Shown: in pieces, positions 45,101-51,344 of the stretch
How the letters are laid out: every line of letters begins with the position of its first letter
Position numbering within the stretch: the stretch's first letter is position 1
NCBI RefSeq assembly: GCF_024666615.1
Contig: NZ_CP088297.1
Coordinates: 4,196,501 to 4,260,500, forward strand
Length of the DNA stretch: 64,000 bases
DNA from: Aquabacterium sp. J223
GTDB lineage: Bacteria > Pseudomonadota > Gammaproteobacteria > Burkholderiales > Burkholderiaceae_C
Reading direction: 5' to 3'
Translations under genes and position numbers: made by a program
Notes under the pieces: model-generated
Told to the model about the DNA's origin: nothing
What the model saw: the letters and a program-made list of their open reading frames with translations, nothing else
Databases searched by the model: none

Positions 45101-48100
45101 CGGTGTAGGCGCCGGTCAGGCCGAGCGTGGCGCCGGTGGACAGGCCGCCGAACGGGAAGGGCGCGGCGCCGGTGTCGAACACCTGCTGGCCGTTGGGGTC
45201 GAGCACGATCAGCCGCAGCGGCAACCCGCCGTCGTTCAGCGCCTGCACGCTGAAGTCGACGGTGTCACCGGCGGTGGCGTAGAAGGAGAAGCCCTCCGGC
45301 GCGATGCCGGAGAAGTTGACGACGGCGCGGCGCTCGGCGGAGCTGAGGCCTTCCAGCGCGTCCTCCGGCGCTCCGGCCAGCTGGACGGCCGTCGCCTGCG
45401 CATCGGCCCGGTTGATCGCCTGCACCGCGAAGTGCAGCAGCGCCTTGGTTTCGCCCGGCTGCAGGGTGAGCGTCCACCGCTGGGTCAGGTTGTCGCCCGA
45501 GCGCGAGGCCAGGCTGGGCGGCTCGCCCCCGGCGCCCCACAGCACGTGGGCCATCGACGGATCGCCGCCACCGTTGGAGCCGTCGTCGGTGACCAGCCAT
45601 TGGTCGCCGGCGTCGTAGAACTGGTCGCCGGAGAAGGTGGCGATGAGCTGGGTGCCGCTGTCCGACCCCAGGTTGGTCCGCAGCTCGACGGAGATCTCGC
45701 GGACCTGGTCGCTGTTGTTGGTGAAGGTCTCGAGGAAGCGGGCAAAGCCGGCGTCGGTGGGCACGAAGATCTTGCGGCCCACCCGGATGTCGGTCAGCGG
45801 GGTGTCGGCCACCACCACCTGGCGGCCGTTCAGCTCCAGCGCATCGCCATCGCGGTAGAAGTACTGGGCGCCCTGGCCGTCCGCGGTGTCGTCCACGTAC
45901 AGGTAGAGGCCGCCGTCGTAGGCGTCGTCGGTGCCGTCGCTGATGGAGCCGTCTTCCCCGATGTCCCACTGGAAACCGTCGCCGTCGTACAGGTACTGGG
46001 TGAAGCTGACGGACGTGGTCGTCGGCAGGTCGGTGCCGATGCTGCCGCTGGGCTGCCCCGCCAGCCCGCCCAGCACAGCGCCGCTGGGCCCGAGCGGCTG
46101 CGCCTGGTTGTCCAGCGGGCCGACGTCGAAGGTGGCACCGCGGGTGACGAGCATCGTGTAGCGGGCGCCGGTTTCCCCTCGCGCCCGCGCATACAACGTC
46201 ATCACCTGGCCGGTGGTGTTGGTGAAGTCGAGGATCACTCGGTCGGCGTTCGGCGATGCGATGGACGCCGCCAGCAACTGGCCCGTGCCGGCCGCCAAGT
46301 TGCCACTGTCGTCGTACAGGCCGATGCGAAGGTTGTTGACGGCCTGCTCGCCTTGCACCGCCAGCACGATGCTGGCGCTCTGGCCGGCCTCGAGCGTGAA
46401 GCGGAAGAAGTCGAAGTCCGGCGTGACCGTGCCGGTGCCGCTGTCGAAGCCCGGCACGAAGCGCCCCACGCTGGCCAGCCGGTCGATGCCGGGGGCCAGC
46501 TGAAGGCGGCCCAACTCCAGATCCTCCGCGTTCGCACGCGTGTGGTTGCTGGGCTGGACGACGTCGGCAACCTGCACACCTTCGCGCTGCACCATCGCGC
46601 CGCGAATCACCGACGCGTTGTACAGCCCGGTGCCGCCGTCGAGCGAGCTGATGCGCAGCCGCCAGGTGCCGTCCAGGGTGGCTTCGAGGTCCGGGATCAG
46701 CAGCACCCGGCCCGCCTGCTGGGCCTCGACCACGGCGACCTCGTCGCCATTGGGATCGACCACGGCCAGGCGCAGCTGCGGCAGGGCGCTTGCCGGCTGC
46801 CCCAGCTGGCTGGAGACCACCGCGGAGAACACGGTGCCCGCCGTCAGTTCGAAGGTCAGCTCGTCCTGGTCGTCCGGCGCGCCGAGCGTCGCATCGCGGC
46901 CCGTGCTGTACACCAGCGAGCCGAAGGGTTCGCGCGCGATGAACGCCGGCAGCGCGTACTCGGTCAGGTCGGTCGTGAAGCTCAGCACCAGGGGGTCGAC
47001 CTCCGGTGTGCCGGCGTTCGTGTCCACTTCGTTGCCGGCCTCGTCCTGCAGCGCCCATGGCGGCAGACGCATCTCGTACTGGCCTTCGGCCAGTGCGCTC
47101 TCCAGGGTGATGGTCAGCGACCGCCCATCGGCGCTCCACTGGTGCGACCACTGCGGAAAGACCTGCTGGTCCTCGTCGTCGTAGAAGCTCGGGTCGGGCC
47201 AGTAGGCGGTGTTCATCGCCTCGCTGAAGTTCAGCGTGAAGGTCTGGCCCGCGCCCAGCTCACCGCCGTCCTGCGGCTGGGAGGATTCGAGCGTCGGCCG
47301 GTCGTCGTCGACCAGGAAGCTGAACTGCAACGGATCGGCGAACTGACCGGTGAGGTCGCGCACGGACGGGTCCGGGCTCTGCAGCGTGTACAGGCCGCCA
47401 TTCAGGCCGCTCGGCAATTGGACCCAGAACCCGCGTCCGTCGCCGTAGTTGGCGATCGGGTAGACGGTGTCGACATAGTCGCCGTTCTCCCTGCGCAGTT
47501 CGAGGTAGCCGAGCTGGTCCTGCCGGATCGGCTCGTTGAACTGCACGTACTGCCACCCCGAGAACGCACCGACGAGGCCATCGTCGAAGCCGCTGCTCAC
47601 CAGCTGCGGGGCGCTGTCGGCGGACGCCGCGCCGGTGACCTGCAGCAGGTACTGCGCATTGGCAGTGGCTGCCACGCTGATGCTCAGCTCGGCGCCAGCC
47701 ACCGCGGTGGTGGTGAAGCGGCGGCTGCCCGGGCCGCCGGGCGGCGCCTGTTCGGTCAGCGCCAACGGCAGGCCGTCGTCGTCGAAGACGCTGGGCAGCA
47801 AGGTGGGCTGCTCATCGGACAGCGAGCGGTCGGCCACCAGGTAGAGGTCGATCGTCACCGTGCCGCCGCTGGCCACCGCCGTGAACACGCTGCCGCTGGT
47901 GCCGCTGTTCAGCGTCTGCAGGCCCGCCACTTCCACCGGCTGGGCGGGGGCGAAGCCGAGTTGCGACAGGCCCAGGCCCAGGGCCTCGGTCAGGTCCGGG
48001 TCGAGGCTGGCGTTGCGGGCCGCGACGAGCGTGTAGTCGACCTGCTGGCCGGCCAGGTCCGACCGGCCGTACAGCTGCACCTCCAGGTAGTAGGTGCCGT

Positions 48101-49076
48101 CGTCGTCGGCCACGAAGTGACGCAGCCCCTGCGGCCCCTCCCACGGCAGGCCACTGCCCAGCGGCTCGCCGGCCGTGACCAGGTTGCCGTACTGGTCCAT
48201 CAGGCGCAGGCTGCCGTCGTTGCTGCTCAACGACCACTCGACGGCGAGCGACTCGCCCTGCAGCAGGTCCACCCGGTAGGTGTCGCGGCTGCCGTACTGC
48301 TCGTGCTGCAAGCGCCCGACGACGGCCGTCCGCGCGGTGTCGGACAGCGGCAGCTGGCGCCAGTGGTCGCCCAGGCCCTCGGCGCCCCAGGTGCCATCGT
48401 TCGTGCCGTCGGATTCCAGGCGCTCCGCCTCGATGAGGGCGTCGACCGCCACGTCGAGCGTGACCTGGTAGTCGGCCTCCGCGCCCTGCGGAATGAGCCG
48501 CACGGTGTGCTGCCCGGCCTCTTCGGCGACGAAACCCTGCAGCTGAACGTCGGCGTTGCCATAGGCGTCCCACACCAGGTCGCCGTCAGCGTCGAACACC
48601 TCGACATCGAAGCCGTCGCCGCTCTGCGAGACCGCCGACACGCTGAGCAGTTGCCCAGGCGCCAGGTCGACCAGGAAATCGTGTTCCTCACCGGTCGAGA
48701 CGTCGAAGAGCACGTTGGCGCTGCCGGTGCGCACGCCGGCTTCGGCCGGGCCGACGGCGCTGAGCGCGAGCACCTGCGACACCGACTGAGGCTGCAGGCT
48801 GAGGTCGACCGTCGGACCCTTGTCCTCCGCCTGGGTCTGCACCACCGCCGGCGCGGCGGTGGGCAGCAGGTCGGCCGACAGCAGCAGCCTCGGCTCCAGC
48901 GCCTCGAAGAGCACGGTGCGGCGGAAGGGCGGCTGCTCGGCGCTGCGGCGCTTCACCGTCCCGGCCGGCGTCGGGGACGCCGGTTCGGCGCGCTTCACCC
49001 GCTTCAGCCGCGCGGGATGGAGCAGCGACGACACCGCCTTGCCGAGGCCCTTCGACAGCGCGACAACCTGGTCCAT
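37083..49076 (-). CDS. Giant surface protein, N-terminal part (open frame to the first stop)
   Basis: As translated this is 3997 codons, but only the first 3225 or so are genuine; after 39403 it reads in the wrong frame. The N-terminus is basic (KGLGKAVSSLLHPARLKRVKR) followed by FEALEPRLLLSADLL near residue 58, an LEPR-XLL motif found at the start of very large bacterial surface proteins; no classic signal peptide is seen. Residues about 80-1570 hold pre-peptidase-like beta domains and Ig-like segments (for example SQPQDGGELGAGQTFTLNFS). From about 1574 come CARDB adhesion-type repeats of about 120 residues, each opening PDLxVTxVxAP and containing WYDRVYL-like strands. Expected location: cell surface or extracellular. 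Confidence 0.75.
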   Translation of the reverse strand: MDQVVALSKGLGKAVSSLLHPARLKRVKRAEPASPTPAGTVKRRSAEQPPFRRTVLFEALEPRLLLSADLLPTAAPAVVQTQAEDKGPTVDLSLQPQSVSQVLALSAVGPAEAGVRTGSANVLFDVSTGEEHDFLVDLAPGQLLSVSAVSQSGDGFDVEVFDADGDLVWDAYGNADVQLQGFVAEEAGQHTVRLIPQGAEADYQVTLDVAVDALIEAERLESDGTNDGTWGAEGLGDHWRQLPLSDTARTAVVGRLQHEQYGSRDTYRVDLLQGESLAVEWSLSSNDGSLRLMDQYGNLVTAGEPLGSGLPWEGPQGLRHFVADDDGTYYLEVQLYGRSDLAGQQVDYTLVAARNASLDPDLTEALGLGLSQLGFAPAQPVEVAGLQTLNSGTSGSVFTAVASGGTVTIDLYLVADRSLSDEQPTLLPSVFDDDGLPLALTEQAPPGGPGSRRFTTTAVAGAELSISVAATANAQYLLQVTGAASADSAPQLVSSGFDDGLVGAFSGWQYVQFNEPIRQDQLGYLELRRENGDYVDTVYPIANYGDGRGFWVQLPSGLNGGLYTLQSPDPSVRDLTGQFADPLQFSFLVDDDRPTLESSQPQDGGELGAGQTFTLNFSEAMNTAYWPDPSFYDDEDQQVFPQWSHQWSADGRSLTITLESALAEGQYEMRLPPWALQDEAGNEVDTNAGTPEVDPLVLSFTTDLTEYALPAFIAREPFGSLVYSTGRDATLGAPDDQDELTFELTAGTVFSAVVSSQLGQPASALPQLRLAVVDPNGDEVAVVEAQQAGRVLLIPDLEATLDGTWRLRISSLDGGTGLYNASVIRGAMVQREGVQVADVVQPSNHTRANAEDLELGRLQLAPGIDRLASVGRFVPGFDSGTGTVTPDFDFFRFTLEAGQSASIVLAVQGEQAVNNLRIGLYDDSGNLAAGTGQLLAASIASPNADRVILDFTNTTGQVMTLYARARGETGARYTMLVTRGATFDVGPLDNQAQPLGPSGAVLGGLAGQPSGSIGTDLPTTTSVSFTQYLYDGDGFQWDIGEDGSISDGTDDAYDGGLYLYVDDTADGQGAQYFYRDGDALELNGRQVVVADTPLTDIRVGRKIFVPTDAGFARFLETFTNNSDQVREISVELRTNLGSDSGTQLIATFSGDQFYDAGDQWLVTDDGSNGGGDPSMAHVLWGAGGEPPSLASRSGDNLTQRWTLTLQPGETKALLHFAVQAINRADAQATAVQLAGAPEDALEGLSSAERRAVVNFSGIAPEGFSFYATAGDTVDFSVQALNDGGLPLRLIVLDPNGQQVFDTGAAPFPFGGLSTGATLGLTGAYTVEVDGGGAVGEYLLQVNGNTGTPSAPQIVLSTPEDGDTTPGLPGYIDLQFDTFLRQDSVQASDLQLDATTLAAGGGVTSVEIVNGRRLRFHLAPLTGDRTVNWNVAAGAFTGLDGQLSQAGSGGFDVDGSAPFVAAQLPNTSVPAPLSRAEFIFSEPLDSTTVSIDDVIAFTGPDGTDLRNQVYQVSLINGDTVRVDFYSQYAAGDYTLVLGPQIRDLAGNLMDEDLDGIAGEANDAYFATITLRHFDLVPQTVGTPTSVLLGQYIETTFQVVNGGDEALPAGRWWYDRVQLVRESDNVVVRTQDYYRYQNEALQPQQNYTVNTSFYVPIDANITEGGYRLRLVTDAYGYQAEGNEANNTLSSDVFQVTAPDLPDLVPSNVHAPASAAGNTRITIHWTSTNSGEAATPSGFYDRIELVNSFGNVQQSVDVWYPNTLAVGESVSRSHEWVLSPDLPAGNYTVRVRADVYNYLQEHVGENNNTATSPTTLVLGAPQLSDLANVRLDNALPANITLGDTLTLNYRVDNVGTGRTQNVGWYDRIYLVRADQPNTILRSQDVFAGDGEFGVAAGGEYFRSVSFPLPIDGSLPAGNYLIRIDADYYNYLTEASNTNNRLEIPITVTVPPLGNITVTEVSGPATAFAGTEVDVTWRLNNTGNGDLLYRYGSSYHYLHDRLYLANGAGSLLYYLGDFQFSSQIAAGGDVLRTQRVTLPENVTAGSYYLVVLSDIFDYVNEHTGESDNRGTAVASIAISQPPRVDLQVPSVTVPATGTTGGPITVQWQTRNAGQAAFSGAFNERIEFSTSSNFSSNVRHVGTSRFTGDIATGQTVDRSAQVDLPIDMPGTWYVRVTSDINNEVYEYQLENNNSAVAPTTVVLSLPALPDLQVTDISAPATATAGGTVTVTYTVTNNGTAPSGPRRDYVQLQSLAGSLWTLGLIVEASDPIAAGASQVRQAIFNLPLNSGNTEYTGTLRARVDSDYYGEVAEYPNENNNGANDNAVITVGLPPLPDLRVTDIVAPASAFTGAEVPLRWTVTNEGTAALTGSWTDSIYLSADGTIDGSDRFLGSFSIEASLAAGGSLERVQNLVLPIDLTGPYRLLIRTDASGQTFEGTAGEADNDAADGQTLILLQSPIPNLVVTAVNPPQDAFSGQPATIGWTVRNTGTGSTSAPYWYDRVYLSLDDTLSANDTFLGDVVNPSYLDVNGEYSSQLTVTLPQGIDANYRFIVVTDVYNQVFEGTLATPAEQDNSRVSAATRVRLTPPPDLRVEQISAPPQAFSGQPVNIQWTVRNDVLAPDGGPTRTAAWWDRVWMSTDATLDGGDRHLGDFFRSGALNPQETYTGSLNVQLPIGVSGPFYFIVASDIHNNVYEHVAEGNNTTVDNVPTEILLTPPPDLEIVDTDFAASVRAGTTFSVQYRVENLGATATPSAQSWWYDQAWLSLDGVIDGSDIALGAFYRYGGLAVEGGYDAVMSVVLPNTALGTYRLLMRTDGGDAVFETDNANNVIDAGQVTVFQQRPDLVVSAFTAPSQAEAGRSASFSWTVANNGTGDTIAQGWTDSLWGSVDAIIGNNDDFLIGNVAHAGVLAPGGSYDVAIAPVLPFSIKGPVNFYLRTDGGGQVFESDEANNVSSLLTTQVLRVEPDLQVIEATATPVDGNPRAFDVRYVVRNNGANATNVNYWYDGIWLSTDATLGAGDTRLSAPRRGNPLPAGGQYTVETRVVIPPSVPAGNYQLLVRADEDNVVIEGAGESDNVAVVQLQLPDGSTAVQLPLVQAPVLRPDLTVTSVSAPDAAFSGQQVTINWTVLNQRDASGGGYDQVYLSKDLFLDNGDLSLGYVGFGAMAAGAERQSSLLANLPVGRSGPYYVLVKTDAGNYIAEPDAELNNIGYDPDLLNITLAPPADLVAGEITPAGQRHAGPGDVGHLHRPQRQQQPGGGRLARHAVPVAGRHAGRRRRGLRRPRRLGAGGRQRQLHPHAQRHRARHHAGHLKHHRAQRRAQRAARGQRGQQPLRLAEQRRHGRAGAADRRAARRHAAGRSGAVLQGAGGLRRGAALHPRRPRRRRRPRAVRPLRRHADAVDQRRQHRRAVLARPGHHRGRNAGRHVLRAPRRLALPGRQLLDPRGAGAVLDRERRRPHGGQFGRGHAAHRRRPLHPDHPLRDGRPRRRTPRRAPGGAGRRRPRLRHLRPVRRGGRRLRPLRHPHAGRRQHAGGRAGRQRQGGHRRRRRRLPDHHRPDGGAGQPRRQLLPQLQQRRRRRHDGAADDRDALGRHHGGHQLRVAVVDAAVPARRQPGRPDGPAAPGRQVHHPGGVQGAGPVGLPQHRGPAGAGRQHRAGRRLVGDRGVAASGGRGRQRLAVLLGPGAAGHRQHAGQPGAGAQRHGQAPVARGRPDPRRAVVVRRADGGRPRLDAGAAGHRPVAGRRRRRRAGRCAGAADPAARRRLAHRRLGGHQRRRQLRLQRRQGRQLLLHRRIRPARHGPRRHRRQRAAAARGAGQRRAGRHHALRHRAGAGSAGGAAGQRPRAGGRQPGRGAHVLAPRRPLLPRLPAGRAVGGSAADLRGDQRRQPGGGGGRHRHRRPAGPGGRLGAGQRQRHRAVGGGGHEGPVGQRLHLVPAGADHQRVGGQLLAGHRDRRERQRAAGLPAPRLRGAGRRRPLRLHHDGGPGGAAVERGGRGHRRHHRRRR
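39060..44360 (-). repeat. About 14 tandem CARDB repeats within the giant gene
   Basis: Counted by their openings (DLVPQTV, DLVPSNV, DLANVRL, NITVTEV, DLQVPSV, DLQVTDI, DLRVTDI, NLVVTAV, DLRVEQI, DLEIVDT, DLVVSAF, DLQVIEA, DLTVTSV, DLVAGEI) there are 14 units of about 115-125 residues. They are diverged at DNA level, so this is an old array. CARDB domains are cell-adhesion-related beta sandwiches. The frameshift and the stop codon both fall in the last unit. Confidence 0.8.
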
Positions 49077-49094
49077 GGTCAGTCTCCGAAGCGC

Positions 49095-49109
49095 GTAACC
49101 GCGCGTTAC
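49095..49109. promoter_or_regulatory. Dyad GTAAC-N5-GTTAC upstream of the giant gene
   Basis: A perfect 5-bp inverted repeat with a 5-nt spacer lies 19-33 bp before the ATG of the giant gene, beside its GGAG Shine-Dalgarno. It may be an operator or a small hairpin in the leader. No -10/-35 pair is evident, so the gene may be transcribed from the PEP-CTERM gene's promoter. Confidence 0.35.
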
Positions 49110-49201
49110 TTGGTGTTGGACGTGAAAACGCCGACCGGGTCAGGGTCGGCGATGGTGCGGCGCCGCAGAAGGGGCGCGGGCGGAAAGAAGGGCGCAGCGC
49201 C

Positions 49202-49795
49202 TCAACCGCGACGGCGGCGGGCGGTGAGACCGACCAGACCCAGACCGGCGAGGGTCAGGGCGACGGTGGCCGGCTCGGGTATGGGCGTCACGGCGGCGGT
49301 GACGTCCAGTTCGGCACGCAGCGACGACGGGCTTCCGATGTAGTACCCCGACGGCGCGGTGCCGAGGCCAAAGGGGTCGGTATGGATGTCGACGAACGTC
49401 GGGCCCAGCGTCGCGCCGGCCAGCACCTGGAACTGCAGCGTGATCAGCACGCCGTCGGTGGGCACGTTGACGCTGGTGTCGCGCAGGATGTTGAACCAGG
49501 TCCAGCCGGCGCCGAAACCCGGGTCGTACTGGGTCAGGGTCGAGGTGCCGAACGCCGTGCCGGCGCCGGCGCCGGTCAGGTCGAGGACCGCCGGGTCCCA
49601 GTTGAAGAAGAAGTCGGCATCGGTGTAGCCCGCCGAGTCCGCCGCCGACTCCTCCCATTGCAGCAGGAAGGTGTCACCCGGCGACACCGGGTTGGCCGAC
49701 GTGAAGACCTGCAGCGCCGCATGCGCCGGCAATGCCAGCACGGTGGCCGCCACGGCCGCCAGCAGGCGTGCCTGAACCCAGGACATCCAATTCAT
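49202..49795 (-). CDS. PEP-CTERM protein with cohesin-like domain
   Basis: This 197-residue exported protein has a signal peptide from the ATG at 49795 (MNWMSWVQARLLAAVAATVL ending ALPAHA). The mature domain resembles a cohesin-type beta sandwich (VSPGDTFLLQW, FFFNWDPAVLDLTG, LITLQFQVLAGATLGPT). The C-terminal sorting signal is complete: IPEPATVALTLAGLGLVG plus TARRRRG. Exosortase (EpsH) would cleave at PEP and pass the protein to the cell surface or exopolysaccharide; no exosortase gene is in the window. GGAGGGG precedes the start. It lies 125 bp upstream of the giant gene on the same strand. Because the giant protein ends in dockerin-like loops, a cohesin-dockerin contact is conceivable. 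Confidence 0.85.
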   Translation of the reverse strand: MNWMSWVQARLLAAVAATVLALPAHAALQVFTSANPVSPGDTFLLQWEESAADSAGYTDADFFFNWDPAVLDLTGAGAGTAFGTSTLTQYDPGFGAGWTWFNILRDTSVNVPTDGVLITLQFQVLAGATLGPTFVDIHTDPFGLGTAPSGYYIGSPSSLRAELDVTAAVTPIPEPATVALTLAGLGLVGLTARRRRG

Positions 49796-49828
49796 TTCAC
49801 CCCTCCACCGTCTCAAGACGTATCCGTT

Positions 49829-49844
49829 TGCAAGCATGCTGGCA
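49829..49844 (-). promoter_or_regulatory. Weak sigma-54-like element before the PEP-CTERM gene
   Basis: On the minus strand TGCCAG-N5-TTGCA has the right spacing and a good -12 half, but the -24 half departs from TGGCAC at two positions, including the key GG. Predicted start would be about 23 bp before the ATG at 49795. Many PEP-CTERM genes in exosortase-bearing proteobacteria are RpoN-controlled, which makes it worth noting. Confidence 0.25.
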
Positions 49845-49948
49845 CACGGGCATGGCGGTCACAAGACGACGGGCGGCAGGCGGTGCCCGTGGCCCCGGGG
49901 GCCCCCTGCTTCACGGGGTAGAGAAAGCGAGCCCCCGCCGGGCGTCGC

Positions 49949-49966
49949 CTCCCTAGAACTAGGGAG
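49949..49966. terminator. Perfect palindrome CTCCCTAG-AA-CTAGGGAG after dcd
   Basis: Eight-base arms around AA lie 13 bp beyond the dcd stop codon (minus strand). It could end dcd transcription, although no T tract follows, or bind a dimeric regulator upstream of the PEP-CTERM gene. Confidence 0.4.
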
Positions 49967-49978
49967 ATGGTGGGTGAT

Positions 49979-50548
49979 TCAGGTCTTCGGCAGGGTGACG
50001 CCGCGCTGGCCCTGGTACTTGCCGCCGCGGTCCTTGTAGGAGGTCTCGCAGACCTCGTCGCTCTCGAAGAACAGCACCTGGGCGCAGCCTTCTCCGGCGT
50101 AGATCTTGGCCGGCAGCGGGGTGGTGTTGCTGAACTCCAGCGTCACGAAACCCTCCCACTCGGGCTCGAAGGGCGTGACGTTGACGATGATCCCGCAGCG
50201 GGCGTAGGTGCTCTTGCCCAGGCAGATGGTCAGCACGTTGCGCGGGATGCGGAAGTACTCGACCGTGCGCGCCAGCGCGAAGCTGTTGGGCGGGATGATG
50301 CAGACGTCGCCCTGGAAGTCGACGAAGCTCTTCTCGTCGAAGTTCTTCGGGTCCACCACCGTCGAGTGGATGTTGGTGAAGATCTTGAATTCCGGCGCGC
50401 AGCGGATGTCGTAGCCGTAGCTGCTGGTGCCGTAGCTGACGATGCGGTGACCGTCGGCCGCATGGCGGACCTGCCCCGGCTCGAAGGGCTCGATCATCCC
50501 GTGCGCCTCGGCCATGCGGCGGATCCACTTGTCGCTCTTGATGCTCAT
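49979..50548 (-). CDS. dcd: dCTP deaminase
   Basis: This 189-residue enzyme converts dCTP to dUTP and ammonia for thymidylate synthesis; it is a cytoplasmic homotrimer. Family landmarks: [19 protein letters not shown] at the start, [16 protein letters not shown], the [10 protein letters not shown] stretch (Ser/Arg of the active site), the catalytic-glutamate segment [18 protein letters not shown] and the C-terminal [14 protein letters not shown]. Length equals the E. coli-type enzyme (about 190). It is divergent from the Mpo1-like gene, with a TACAAT -10 hexamer upstream. An ordinary housekeeping gene. Confidence 0.97.
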   Translation of the reverse strand: MSIKSDKWIRRMAEAHGMIEPFEPGQVRHAADGHRIVSYGTSSYGYDIRCAPEFKIFTNIHSTVVDPKNFDEKSFVDFQGDVCIIPPNSFALARTVEYFRIPRNVLTICLGKSTYARCGIIVNVTPFEPEWEGFVTLEFSNTTPLPAKIYAGEGCAQVLFFESDEVCETSYKDRGGKYQGQRGVTLPKT

Positions 50549-50593
50549 CGGCTGCTTTCGGCGTCCCGGGGGACCGGGTCAGAAGTCGCATCG

Positions 50594-50599
50594 ATTGTA
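50594..50599 (-). promoter_or_regulatory. Probable -10 hexamer for dcd
   Basis: TACAAT on the minus strand, 46 bp before the dcd ATG, is a good sigma-70 -10. No clear -35 lies 17 bp upstream. It overlaps the control region of the divergent sigma-54-type promoter at 50609. Confidence 0.45.
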
Positions 50600-50608
50600 G
50601 GAAAGCGC

Positions 50609-50625
50609 CTGGCACGGGCTTTGCG
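50609..50625 (+). promoter_or_regulatory. Sigma-54 (-24/-12) promoter for the Mpo1-like gene
   Basis: CTGGCACGGGCTTTGCG matches the RpoN consensus YTGGCACGRNNNTTGCW at every fixed position except the last. Expected transcription start is near 50636, 50 bp before the ATG at 50686. It is the best sigma-54 match in the window. Confidence 0.65.
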
Positions 50626-50685
50626 CACGCACTAGCATCGACCCCGCCGCCGCCGAACGCCGCCGCCTCCGAGGAGACACCCCGC

Positions 50686-51228
50686 ATGCGCAACGCCACC
50701 GAGTTGCTCGTCCAGTACGCCACGTACCACCGCGACCGGCGCAACATCGCCACCCATTTCATCGGCGTGCCGCTGATCGTCTTCGCGGTGGGGGTGCTGC
50801 TGGCGCGGCCGGTGTCGCCGCTGGGCGCCTGGCCGGTCACGCCTGCCGGGCTGGCGCTCGGGCTGGCGGCGGCCTGGTACCTGACGCGCGGCCTCGCCAG
50901 CCTGGGCGTCGCGACCACCGCCGCCACGGCGCTGCTGGTGCTGCTCGGCCACTGGGTCAGCGCTCACCACGGCACCGCCGGCTGGCTGGCCTGGGGCGTC
51001 GGCGGTTTTGTCGTCGGCTGGCTGATCCAGTTCGTCGGCCATTACTATGAAGGTCGCAAGCCCGCCTTCGTCGACGACCTCGTCGGCCTGCTGGTCGGCC
51101 CGATGTTCGTCACCGCCGAGGCGCTGTTCGCCCTCGGCTGGAACCGGCCCCTGGCGCAGGAGATCGAGCGCCGGGCCGGCCCCACCGGCTACCGCGACCT
51201 GCACTACGCGGCGGCGGTCGGGCGCTGA
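50686..51228 (+). CDS. Mpo1-like (DUF962) membrane protein
   Basis: This 180-residue membrane protein of the DUF962/Mpo1 family has four to five hydrophobic segments and the family signatures YHRDRRNIATHFIGVPLIVF near the N-terminus and FVGHYYEGRKPAFVDDL near residue 125. The histidines in these motifs correspond to the Fe(II)-binding residues of yeast Mpo1, which alpha-oxidises 2-hydroxy fatty acids (phytosphingosine pathway). Its bacterial role is unknown; 2-hydroxylated fatty-acid turnover is a reasonable guess. It is followed by an intrinsic terminator, so it is monocistronic, and preceded by a sigma-54-type promoter. Confidence 0.85.
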   Translation: MRNATELLVQYATYHRDRRNIATHFIGVPLIVFAVGVLLARPVSPLGAWPVTPAGLALGLAAAWYLTRGLASLGVATTAATALLVLLGHWVSAHHGTAGWLAWGVGGFVVGWLIQFVGHYYEGRKPAFVDDLVGLLVGPMFVTAEALFALGWNRPLAQEIERRAGPTGYRDLHYAAAVGR

Positions 51229-51246
51229 CCGGGCGCCACCCACCGC

Positions 51247-51270
51247 AGGGCCTGCATCGCAGGCCCTTTT
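51247..51270 (+). terminator. Rho-independent terminator
   Basis: AGGGCCTGC, loop ATC, GCAGGCCCT followed by TTT gives a 9-bp GC-rich stem ending in a T tract, 19 bp after the Mpo1-like stop codon. Clear intrinsic terminator for the plus strand. Confidence 0.85.
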
Positions 51271-51344
51271 CATTTGGTCACGGTGGCTGGCACAAACTTC
51301 GCCAACGGGCCGACGACCCCGTCCAGACCTCAGGAGGAACCGCC

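Larger units (their letters stand above)
29702..49076 (-). pseudogene. Giant LEPR-XLL / CARDB / SdrD-B / subtilase surface protein, whole locus (interrupted)
   Basis: Read as one gene this locus encodes about 6450 residues. Two lesions interrupt it. A run CCCC (39400-39403 on the plus strand as GGGG) has one base too many: removing one C restores GEITLPANATPGQAMSV, the expected CARDB continuation. Then, 78 codons later, TAA (39164-39166) stands where the repeats have a tyrosine (TPGT-Y-SIIVRSD). Both halves otherwise stay open for thousands of codons, so the damage is recent, or partly sequencing error, or the C-terminal half is made separately. The gene is first in line before the HlyD, M50, SecA-like and SapC genes, and is their likely export substrate. 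GGAG precedes the ATG at 49076. Confidence 0.75.

Noticed and set aside
30056-49343. Two huge plus-strand open frames (over 3000 codons each) opposite the giant gene
   Set aside because: They are antisense shadows produced by high GC and codon bias; their translations are low-complexity (Ala/Arg/Val/His/Gln-rich) with no domains, whereas the minus strand shows clear repeats and catalytic motifs.
51289-51303. TGGCAC-N5-TCGCC as another sigma-54 promoter before the opg gene
   Set aside because: The -12 half lacks TTGC, so the match is too weak.
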